8,691 nucleotides of DNA, taken from the NCBI GenBank assembly GCA_016198885.1, contig JACQHV010000101.1:1-8691 (forward strand), written 5' to 3'. Within the stretch, counting starts at the first letter, position 1; every line of letters begins with the position of its first letter. The notes beneath the pieces were generated by a model, which did not search any database, was not told where the DNA came from, and saw only the letters and a program-made list of their open reading frames with translations. A program made the position numbers and the translations under genes. Origin of the DNA: Gammaproteobacteria bacterium (lineage in GTDB: Bacteria; Pseudomonadota; Gammaproteobacteria; Eutrophobiales; Eutrophobiaceae). This document shows positions 1 through 5,939 of the stretch, piece by piece.

Positions 1-691
1 ATCCAAACTGGTTCAGACTCGTGATCCAGGCGAAGTGATCTCCACTAAACAAATATTTTCCTTCCCATAACAGCACCAGGTGTCCGGGAGTATGCCCCGG
101 TGCAAAGTGGATTTCGCCCGCATTCATTTGATGCATGCCTTCACCTTCAAGTATCATCTCTGCATCTTTCTGGGCATCGGCCTCCAGTTTGTGGATGATC
201 CTCGTCGCGCCGAAATGTTGTGCATACCGGTGTGCATCACAGACATCATCACTATGCGTCAAAAAAATATATTTGATGCCTCCCATGCTTCCGTATTTTT
301 TGACGAGATCAGGAACAAAACGTGGGGAATCAACCAGCCAGTTGCCTGTATCGGCCCTGAGAAAATAGCTGTGTGCTCCATAGGATTTGCGATGATTGAA
401 ACCATTCAGATAGACATCTTCCGTCATCTTGATTGGAAAGGAGTTTCTGGCCGCTGTTAAATTACTTTTTTGCTTCATTCCAATAGAGGCCACAGGACAG
501 GCGAGCAGCGCCTGCTTTGTGGCAAATTCTTCCTTTTCGTTTTGAGGTTGCTTTTTAACGAAGGCATGATCTCCGGTATCACCGAATATTTCAGGGGCAT
601 AATGCCGGCTCACGCTGCAATTGATGCAAGTTGAATCCACAAAAAAATTTCCTTCTACATTTTCCGGCAGGATTTTCTTCAGATTTGCCAT
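1..691 (-). CDS. Ferredoxin-like domain fused to metallo-beta-lactamase-fold hydrolase (3' end cut by window)
   Basis: The visible 230 residues begin MANLKKILPENVEG and run off the left edge. Residues about 14-70 resemble a single-cluster ferredoxin: C22-x2-C25, then AP at 32-33, and a late C65-P66 in an ACPVASIG context. The usual third cluster cysteine, expected at residue 28, is serine (C-I-N-C-S-V-S). Residues about 90-230 are a metallo-beta-lactamase fold: a strand with LVDSPRF, the motif T-H146-S-D-D-V-C-D152-A-H154, then PGH200-TPGH204, and SGDHFAW near 216-222. This two-domain arrangement is known in bacteria, especially cyanobacteria, but I know of no established substrate. The protein has no signal peptide, so it is probably cytoplasmic. 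The start at 691 fits how such proteins begin, and AACGAG just upstream is a weak ribosome site. The gene reads away from the repeat region. I am confident of the fold and unsure of function and of whether a cluster forms. Confidence 0.85.
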   Translation of the reverse strand, partial: MANLKKILPENVEGNFFVDSTCINCSVSRHYAPEIFGDTGDHAFVKKQPQNEKEEFATKQALLACPVASIGMKQKSNLTAARNSFPIKMTEDVYLNGFNHRKSYGAHSYFLRADTGNWLVDSPRFVPDLVKKYGSMGGIKYIFLTHSDDVCDAHRYAQHFGATRIIHKLEADAQKDAEMILEGEGMHQMNAGEIHFAPGHTPGHLVLLWEGKYLFSGDHFAWITSLNQFG

Positions 692-699
692 CTCGTTTG

Positions 700-789
700 A
701 TCTGTAACTTTATTGCAATACATGAAATTGACAGATTCATTTAATTCAATAAATGCGTACATTAATTTATCTGTCACATTTGTATGTGA
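700..789. promoter_or_regulatory. Possible operator cluster upstream of the ferredoxin/hydrolase gene
   Basis: This AT-rich upstream stretch holds several short symmetric words. TGACAGAT at 729-736 and ATCTGTCA at 769-776 form a perfect 8-bp inverted repeat, and a related ATCTGTAA lies at 700-707. TCACAT at 774-779 and ATGTGA at 784-789 form a separate perfect palindrome around TTGT. The half-sites of the latter are those of CRP but in the everted order, so it is not a normal CRP site. I could not pick a convincing -35/-10 pair. Regulatory function is inferred only from symmetry and position. Confidence 0.3.
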
Positions 790-825
790 TAATACCAACA
801 GAAGGCAGGTATATCCGTCTTTAGA

Positions 826-910
826 GATCGGGGTCAGGTCTTGCGATAACGCATTTATCGTCTGTCTGTATTTGAACAATTATATTTCATTGCAAGACCT
901 GACCCCGATC
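826..910. repeat. 85-bp element with perfect 19-bp terminal inverted repeats (MITE- or REP-like)
   Basis: GATCGGGGTCAGGTCTTGC at 826-844 is the exact reverse complement of 892-910. The 47-bp interior contains a smaller hairpin, CGATAA at 844-849 against TTATCG at 855-860. No target-site duplication is visible at its edges. The core CGGGGTCAGGTCTTGC recurs at 1842-1857, so the arm is a dispersed unit and not a one-off hairpin. It contains no credible gene. As RNA the long stem could also stop transcription from either side. My impression that this word is widespread and linked to REP-type (IS200-like) transposases is recollection, not shown here; no transposase is in the window. Confidence 0.75.
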
Positions 911-919
911 CCCCCGTGT

Positions 920-1762
920 TTAAGGGCCAGTTATCGTCTGGAGACGATCTTCTAGTTGCCCGATTATTTTTAGCAATGTGGGCGCATCGCTAGCATCAAT
1001 ATAAGTAACAATCATACTAAGTAGGACGAGCACACCACATAACTCATTAATTCTTTTGGCAGTTTGTTCAACATCATTGATAGACATCCCCGGAAGTTGT
1101 GGTTCACTCCATTGCTTCATCATGTCTAAATGAAACATTGGAGGGGTTAATCGAACATGTTGTTTTGATGACTTTCCTTTACGAATAGGCAATATATTTC
1201 CGTGAGTGATAGTATTTCTATTTCCTTTTACATCTTTTAAGGCTGAGAATAATGTTCTCCAGATATCAAAAAGCCTGTTTGAATCTTCTTTAGTAAGAAG
1301 GTTCCCTGTATTTTTTTGTTTTTCAAATAACTCTACAATCGCTTTATTTATAATATTAAATCTTGCGTCTGCTGAGGCAACAGCAAAATAGATAGCAAAA
1401 CCAAACTGATAATTTGATCTTGATATTATTCTGTCCAATAGGAAGGCCATGCTATTTTCAAGGCCAGCCCAACTAAGCGTTACATTTAAGACGGCCTCTT
1501 TCATTCTTTGAAAATCTTTCTCGACCTTGAGTTTATTGTCTTTTTCTTCTTGTGTTTCAACATGCGGGGTGTTAGAGACCGTTTTGGCAATAGGATCGAC
1601 AAGCCATGAAGAAAAACCTCCACCTGGATCAAGTGCTGTGAAAGCTTTAGGATATTTACCTAGTACTCTAGTCACATGAGCATCTGCTTCAGCCTGAGTT
1701 TTGTAATCTTGGTACTTTGTTACCCTGTTATCTTGATCATAATCAACAATTGCTATATACAT
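920..1762 (-). CDS. Uncharacterised 280-aa protein with HEPN-type RNx3H motif
   Basis: I do not recognise a named family. The N-terminal ~65 residues (MYIAIVDYDQDN...) look like a small separate domain with an alternating strand/helix pattern and a GGG turn at 47-49. A charged linker follows at about 67-90. Residues about 90-275 are predicted mainly helical, with WAGLENSMAFLLDRI at 98-112 and R182-N-T-I-T-H187-G. That last motif matches the R-x4-6-H signature of HEPN domains, which are often RNases in toxin-antitoxin and abortive-infection systems; the preceding W-x2-L-E helix is also seen in HEPN-like proteins. No signal peptide is evident; a hydrophobic run at 241-253 is probably a buried helix. 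The ATG has a good site, AGGGTG at 1768-1773, five bases away. No partner antitoxin ORF adjoins it. It sits between inverted repeats and behind the phnW terminator, so it is probably transcribed alone. A toxin or defence role is inference. Confidence 0.75.
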   Translation of the reverse strand: MYIAIVDYDQDNRVTKYQDYKTQAEADAHVTRVLGKYPKAFTALDPGGGFSSWLVDPIAKTVSNTPHVETQEEKDNKLKVEKDFQRMKEAVLNVTLSWAGLENSMAFLLDRIISRSNYQFGFAIYFAVASADARFNIINKAIVELFEKQKNTGNLLTKEDSNRLFDIWRTLFSALKDVKGNRNTITHGNILPIRKGKSSKQHVRLTPPMFHLDMMKQWSEPQLPGMSINDVEQTAKRINELCGVLVLLSMIVTYIDASDAPTLLKIIGQLEDRLQTITGP

Positions 1763-1803
1763 TAATTCACCCTAGTAATATTGTCTTTCATATGACTAAC
1801 CAT

Positions 1804-1845
1804 AAAAAAGAAAACCCGGAGAAAAACAAAGAACCCGCGTCCGGG
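1804..1845 (-). terminator. Intrinsic terminator of the phosphonate operon
   Basis: Read on the minus strand just past the phnW stop, CCCGGA (1840-1845) pairs with TCCGGG (1815-1820), and the RNA then runs into UUUUCUUUUUU (1804-1814). The 6-bp GC-rich stem followed by a U tract is a standard Rho-independent form, although the 19-base loop is long. Its first arm overlaps the dispersed repeat at 1842-1857. It separates the operon from the HEPN-motif gene downstream. Confidence 0.6.
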
Positions 1846-1857
1846 GTCAGGTCTTGC
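1842..1857. repeat. Third copy of the 16-bp dispersed repeat, overlapping the phnW stop
   Basis: CGGGGTCAGGTCTTGC here is identical to 829-844 and inverted relative to 892-907. Read on the minus strand it carries the last phnW codons (AAG ACC TGA) and so provides the stop codon. It also contributes the first arm of the terminator that follows. Confidence 0.85.
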
Positions 1858-2941
1858 TCTGCAGCATCAGCATTTCCTTGACACAGGAAACAAAACGTCG
1901 CATGTCATTTTCTGTAATATCACCCATGCAAGAGACCCGAAAGATAGTTTTAGCCAGTTTGCCCTGGCCTGCATAGATAATGAATCCATTTTTTTTCAGC
2001 TTGTCATGGAGTTGTTCGTAGGTTATGCCTTTGGGAAGATGAAAGGCATTGAGCACGCATGAGCATTCTTTTTCTTTTACTAACGGTTGAATGCCGAGTG
2101 CAATCAGTCCATCACGCACAATCTTCATGCGCTTTTGGTAATTTTTCTGACGCATTTTCCAGCCGCCTGCCTCTTTAAATTCATTGAGTGCCTCGGCTAA
2201 CGCGTAAAAACATTGCACCGATTGTGTGAATGGTGTGCCATTGGTATCCTGACTTTTCAGATAATTTTTCAGATCAAGATAAAGAGTGCGGGATGATGCG
2301 TTTGTTTTATTTATCAGATCGCGCCGGACGATGACAAAGGCAGTGCCAGGGACACCATGCAGACATTTGTTCGCGGTGGCGGCACAGGCTGCGATATTCC
2401 AGTTTGTAAAATTGATTTTCTCGGCACCGAAGCTGCTTACCCCGTCGATCAATAACGGAATGTTTTCCTTTTTACATGCTTCGGCAATCATGGATAGATC
2501 ATTCAACCGGCCGGTGGTCGTTTCGTGATGAACGACTGCAACATGGGTGATATTTTCTTTCTTTACTATTGCGCCTATTTTTCCAGGATTAATCGCCTCA
2601 CTCCAGTCGTGTTTCACGGCGCTATGCCTGATGCCATAGGTTTGTGCCATTTTCGTCATGCGTTCGCCATACACACCATTCTCGATGATCAATACATGCC
2701 CATCGTCCGGCACCATGCTGGTCAGCATGGCCTCGACTGCGGCAGTGCCTGAACCGGTTAATAGGACAGAAGCCCACCGATCTTTCGGTAACTTGTAAAT
2801 ATTCAGCAGATTGGTGCGAATTGAATTCTGCAATTCAGCAAATTCCGTTTCGCGATGGCAGAGATCCGGTTGCAACATTGCCTTGCGCACACGTTCACTG
2901 AGGTTCACCGGACCGGGATTAAGCAGGATATGTCTATCCAT
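1847..2941 (-). CDS. phnW: 2-aminoethylphosphonate--pyruvate transaminase
   Basis: This PLP-dependent class V aminotransferase interconverts phosphonoacetaldehyde plus alanine and 2-aminoethylphosphonate (AEP) plus pyruvate. Visible features over 364 aa, close to the family's usual length, are: N-terminal LLNPGPVNLS, typical of the family; GSGTAAVEA at 63-71 in the cofactor-phosphate loop; HHETTTG at 138-144; LIDGVSS with D166; the Schiff-base lysine in ANK192-CLHGVPG; and FRVSCMG at 334-340 with a substrate-binding arginine. Its ATG overlaps the stop of the decarboxylase gene (TGATG at 2939-2943), so the two are probably translationally coupled. Although PhnW is best known for AEP breakdown, the company of PEP mutase and decarboxylase, and the lack of a phosphonatase gene (phnX), point to the synthetic direction. 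The final residues (SKT and stop) are written by the repeat at 1842-1857, so the native C-terminus may have differed slightly. Confidence 0.93.
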   Translation of the reverse strand: MDRHILLNPGPVNLSERVRKAMLQPDLCHRETEFAELQNSIRTNLLNIYKLPKDRWASVLLTGSGTAAVEAMLTSMVPDDGHVLIIENGVYGERMTKMAQTYGIRHSAVKHDWSEAINPGKIGAIVKKENITHVAVVHHETTTGRLNDLSMIAEACKKENIPLLIDGVSSFGAEKINFTNWNIAACAATANKCLHGVPGTAFVIVRRDLINKTNASSRTLYLDLKNYLKSQDTNGTPFTQSVQCFYALAEALNEFKEAGGWKMRQKNYQKRMKIVRDGLIALGIQPLVKEKECSCVLNAFHLPKGITYEQLHDKLKKNGFIIYAGQGKLAKTIFRVSCMGDITENDMRRFVSCVKEMLMLQSKT

Positions 2942-4095
2942 CAGAATTCCGTCCCGATATGTTTCATCAGACGCCTGAGCGCCTCCGGAGGTTTGACATC
3001 CGGCCGCGGCAGGTTTTCTATTGTTCCGGTTTTTATCTTGAGGTGTCCGAACTTGGGACCTGCAACCATTCCGGTTGAAAATAATTCATCAATCAGACCG
3101 GGATCATCGCCATCATAGGCAACGGCATAACCGCAGGCGGCTGCAATATCTGCAAACTGTACATTGGCGGAAACGGTAGCCTGCGCCCCGGTAGAATCAT
3201 GTGCTTCGTTGTCCAGTACCAGATGTATCAGATTCGATCCGCCATAGGTGCCGATGGTGGAAAAATTTCCCATGCGCATCAGTGCAGCGCCATCACCATC
3301 AACAATGACAACCTGGAGGTCCGGCCGCGCAAGCGCCAGTCCGAGACCAAGCGACGAAGCACAGCCCATGGAACCCACCATATATAAATGGTTCGCCCGA
3401 TCGGTGAGTGCAAAAAGTTCCCTACCGGTGTAACCGGTGGTAGCGATAATGACGGATTCAGATTCCGGTGTGAGATGAATAATGTGCCGTAACACGCTGC
3501 TTCTTGTCAGCCCTTCATTACTCTTGCTTGCAAAATGTTTACGCTGCGTCACCCTGTTGGTGATGCGAGTAATGGAATCTTTCTTCAATGGATGTTTGGC
3601 AAACGTATCTTTTTGCATGATGAATCCATAGGGTCTGTTTTCCTTCTGCATATGGTTCAAGGCGCGCTCAAGGGCAGGTTCAATCATCTTTTTTTCATCC
3701 GGAAACGTTTCCCACGGCACCTGCATGGTGTTAAAAAGTTCACCGGTGATCTTGCCCATGAGTTCGTGTTGCGGTTCGTCTTTTACGCCCGGCGCACCCC
3801 GGTGTGTGGAAATGATCAGAACAGGGATACGGAACACCCAGGCAAGTGATGTAATCGGACTGACAGCATTGCCGAGACCGGAATTCTGCATCATGACCAC
3901 GGAACGTTCACCGCCGATTACTGCGCCGGCCGCAGTCGCCAGTGCGTCACCCTCATTCGCGGAAGAGACATATTCAAGGGTATCGTCGTTAATGACGTAA
4001 TTGATAAAAGGCGTCAGGAAGGAGCACGGCACGCCTGTGTAACGCTTGAATCCCAACCTGCGGGCAACCTCAACAAACTCTTCCGCCTTGATCAA
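2941..4095 (-). CDS. aepY: Phosphonopyruvate decarboxylase (thiamine diphosphate-dependent)
   Basis: It decarboxylates phosphonopyruvate to phosphonoacetaldehyde, the irreversible step that pulls the unfavourable PEP mutase equilibrium toward the C-P bond. The 384-aa length suits the family. The N-terminal pyrimidine-binding half has TGVPCSFLTPFINYV at 20-34, SANEGDA at 45-51 with the conserved glutamate E48, and QNSGLGN at 70-76. The C-terminal pyrophosphate half has VDGDGAALMRMGN (265-277) and DNEAHDSTGAQ (295-305), which is the GDG...N cofactor/magnesium motif. The start is TTG at 4093-4095: an in-frame TGA lies four codons upstream, GAGG is well spaced before it, and MIKAEEF is how this family begins. 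It overlaps phnW by one base (TGATG). It is separated from pepM by 197 bp full of palindromes, so it probably relies on its own ribosome site. Also called ppd. Confidence 0.93.
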   Translation of the reverse strand: MIKAEEFVEVARRLGFKRYTGVPCSFLTPFINYVINDDTLEYVSSANEGDALATAAGAVIGGERSVVMMQNSGLGNAVSPITSLAWVFRIPVLIISTHRGAPGVKDEPQHELMGKITGELFNTMQVPWETFPDEKKMIEPALERALNHMQKENRPYGFIMQKDTFAKHPLKKDSITRITNRVTQRKHFASKSNEGLTRSSVLRHIIHLTPESESVIIATTGYTGRELFALTDRANHLYMVGSMGCASSLGLGLALARPDLQVVIVDGDGAALMRMGNFSTIGTYGGSNLIHLVLDNEAHDSTGAQATVSANVQFADIAAACGYAVAYDGDDPGLIDELFSTGMVAGPKFGHLKIKTGTIENLPRPDVKPPEALRRLMKHIGTEF

Positions 4096-4102
4096 AGGTA
4101 TG

Positions 4103-4106
4103 CCTC
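4103..4106 (-). promoter_or_regulatory. Ribosome binding site GAGG fixing the TTG start of the decarboxylase
   Basis: On the minus strand GAGG is followed by seven bases (CATACCT) and then TTG. No ATG or GTG lies in frame between the upstream stop and this TTG, so the site supports the rare start codon. Confidence 0.55.
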
Positions 4107-4140
4107 ATATTTTAATTCTTTGTTGCATTTATCATCGTCA

Positions 4141-4281
4141 AGTGCCGCTCCTGCGCTGCCGCTATCAGCATCCATGCTTCTCGCGGCACTAATACATCCA
4201 TATATGTCGTCCTGCGCCCGCGGCATTAGTGCATCTCGGCAATTGCTCCTGCATTGCTCTACCTTCCTACATCCTTGTAGG
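4141..4281. repeat. Palindrome-rich spacer inside the phosphonate operon
   Basis: The 197-bp gap between pepM and the decarboxylase gene is a chain of short inverted repeats. AGTGCCGC (4141-4148) pairs with GCGGCACT (4183-4190) and encloses the hairpin AGCAT-CC-ATGCT (4167-4178). GCACTAAT (4186-4193) alternatively pairs with ATTAGTGC (4225-4232). GCAATTGC (4239-4246) is self-complementary. CCTACA-TCCT-TGTAGG (4266-4281) ends the set. TCCTGC occurs three times (4149, 4210, 4247) and TACATCC twice (4193, 4268). I see no coding potential and no U tract for termination. It looks like an inserted palindromic repeat that could shape mRNA stability or processing; the family is not one I can name. 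Confidence 0.7.
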
Positions 4282-4292
4282 CCGCCTGTACG

Positions 4293-5939
4293 TCATTTGG
4301 TGAAGTCGCCTGCGCGATCGATGTCTTCAATGGAATTCACATCCAGCCAGTGGCCATGGATATAATGCACCTTGACGGGATTTCCCTGTTGCACGAGATA
4401 ATTCAACAGATCCGGGATCGTCAATTGGGAGAAATCCTTGCGCTTGTGTAATTCAGTCAGGGCGCTGTTTAACCAGACCAGCCCGTTACCCCGAATACGT
4501 ATCATGCCGATCCATTGGCCGGACGGGTTGCCGATATCCAGCGCCTCGTGTTCCGAGATATGGCGCAAGTCGATGTCCTGGCTGAACATGGATCGATCAT
4601 CGGGTTTTGAACAGTAGGCATAATCGGGTGAACCGCTTTTATGGCTGTTTTCAAGTGCGGAATCAACGACAGCAACGATCTCTCCGGGGATGTCCAGCAA
4701 ATCGCGCAGGATATAGCCCCGGAACAGCAAATCACCGTAGGTGATGATCATGTTGTCATGAAAATGTTCCTTTGCGCAGAGGAGGGAGTTCAGTTCCCCG
4801 GTGGATGCATAGTCACGATTGAGACACAATTCTATGCCGCTGGTGTCAATCGCATCGGCCTTGTATCCGGCGACCACTGTTATTTTATTGATCGATTGTT
4901 TCTTGAATTCATCGGTCAGGCGCCGGAGCAACGTCTTTCCGCCGATGGTCAACATGATTTTAGGTTTATCATGGGTCAGTTCGTGTAGCGCATTTCCCCG
5001 GCTTGCCGCCAGCACAATCGCGCGCGTTTCAGATTGACCGGAACCAAGATAACGTTCCTGCGCCTGCGCCAGCTCATCCGCCCCCTGCAAGGCAAAAATA
5101 TGTTTTATTGGGGCGATGTTGTCTTCAATGTTGGCTATTGAATGACATGTCTGGATTTCCCTGCTGATTTTTTCCATGGCAGCCACGGATGCACGGATCA
5201 TCTGATTGGCCCAAATCACCATACTGATCCCGGCATGGTGGAACACTTCAGTTGGTGTACTGTAATAGGTAGTCGGGACAATGATCAGGGGTGAACGTCC
5301 CGCCCATTCTTTTGCAAATTCCAGGATTTCATTCGGTCTGGAAAGTTTACTATGGATGAGAATACCATCTGCTCCCGCCAAGTGATACGCCTCTCCACGC
5401 CGCAGCGCTTCAGTGAGTCCCCAGCCGGCAATGAAGGCCTCGATTCGTGCGATGATGCAGAAGTCAGGATCCTGTTGACTGTCTTTGCCCGCCTTGATCT
5501 TGCCACAGAATTCATTGATATCGGCCAGTGGTTGCCGTTCTCCATCAATAAAGCTGTTATTTTTCGGAAATTGCTTGTCCTCAATACAGACGCCGGCAAT
5601 CTTGCGTTGTTCCAGTTTTTTAACAAGGCGGCGCATGTTATTAAAGTTTCCATAACCAGTGTCGCCGTCCAGTAAAATTGGAATGTGTGTGATGTCAGAC
5701 ATGAATTCAAGCATGTCAACCACCTGTGTCCAGCTTGCTTCATTGCTGTCACGTACTCCAAACTGTGCCGATATGGCAAGGCCACTCGCCCATATTCCCT
5801 TGAATCCCGTCTCTTCAACAATACGCGCAGAGATTCCATTGTGCGCCTCCATGATGAATTCAAGTTCAGGCGACATGAGCAATTGGCGTAATTGCGTAGT
5901 TTTTTCAGGAGTTTTAAAATCCGCTGTATGAATCGCCAT
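4293..5939 (-). CDS. pepM: Phosphoenolpyruvate mutase fused to a C-terminal nucleotidyltransferase domain
   Basis: The N-terminal domain (about 12-290) isomerises phosphoenolpyruvate to phosphonopyruvate, the entry step to nearly all natural phosphonates. It shows WASG at 50-53, LLDGDTGYGN at 89-98 with the metal-binding aspartates, and E120-D-K-Q-F-P-K-N-N-S129, matching the EDKxxxxxNS signature that separates PEP mutase from isocitrate lyase relatives. The C-terminal domain (about 306-548) is a nucleotidyltransferase with IVLAASRGNALHE at 308-320, DKPK at 324-327, YGD403 and HWLDVNSIEDIDRA. The glycine of the usual LAAGxGxR loop is serine (S313) and its arginine is absent at the normal place; I recall similar loops in other PEP mutase fusions. 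It probably makes a CMP-phosphonate, possibly CMP-AEP. I prefer ATG at 5939, which overlaps the previous stop as TGATG, over the GTG one codon upstream (5942). Length 548 aa. Also called aepX. Confidence 0.93.
   Translation of the reverse strand: MAIHTADFKTPEKTTQLRQLLMSPELEFIMEAHNGISARIVEETGFKGIWASGLAISAQFGVRDSNEASWTQVVDMLEFMSDITHIPILLDGDTGYGNFNNMRRLVKKLEQRKIAGVCIEDKQFPKNNSFIDGERQPLADINEFCGKIKAGKDSQQDPDFCIIARIEAFIAGWGLTEALRRGEAYHLAGADGILIHSKLSRPNEILEFAKEWAGRSPLIIVPTTYYSTPTEVFHHAGISMVIWANQMIRASVAAMEKISREIQTCHSIANIEDNIAPIKHIFALQGADELAQAQERYLGSGQSETRAIVLAASRGNALHELTHDKPKIMLTIGGKTLLRRLTDEFKKQSINKITVVAGYKADAIDTSGIELCLNRDYASTGELNSLLCAKEHFHDNMIITYGDLLFRGYILRDLLDIPGEIVAVVDSALENSHKSGSPDYAYCSKPDDRSMFSQDIDLRHISEHEALDIGNPSGQWIGMIRIRGNGLVWLNSALTELHKRKDFSQLTIPDLLNYLVQQGNPVKVHYIHGHWLDVNSIEDIDRAGDFTK

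Larger units (their letters stand above)
892..1857. mobile_element. Candidate single-gene cassette bounded by 16-bp inverted repeats
   Basis: GCAAGACCTGACCCCG at 892-907 and its exact reverse complement CGGGGTCAGGTCTTGC at 1842-1857 bracket one gene, the 280-aa ORF at 920-1762. Identity stops at the outer ends: the bases outside (T at 891, T at 1858) are not complementary. The gene looks more AT-rich than the phosphonate genes next to it. No transposase, integrase or target duplication is visible. The arrangement may therefore be two independent repeat insertions flanking a gene instead of one element that moves. The repeat identity is seen directly; mobility is inference. Confidence 0.35.

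Noticed and set aside
774..789. CRP binding site
   Set aside because: The half-sites are in everted order (TCACA-N6-TGTGA) compared with the CRP consensus TGTGA-N6-TCACA.
679..955. Small open frames on both strands across the 692-919 spacer
   Set aside because: They overlap real gene ends and the inverted-repeat element, have no recognisable protein features, and the two strands' frames exclude each other.
1847..2941. PhnW as part of an AEP degradation operon
   Set aside because: No phosphonoacetaldehyde hydrolase or phosphonate transporter is present, while PEP mutase and phosphonopyruvate decarboxylase are, which indicates synthesis.
4141..4281. CRISPR array in the pepM-ppd spacer
   Set aside because: The repeated words are only 6-8 bases, irregularly spaced and palindromic, with no uniform repeat-spacer pattern.
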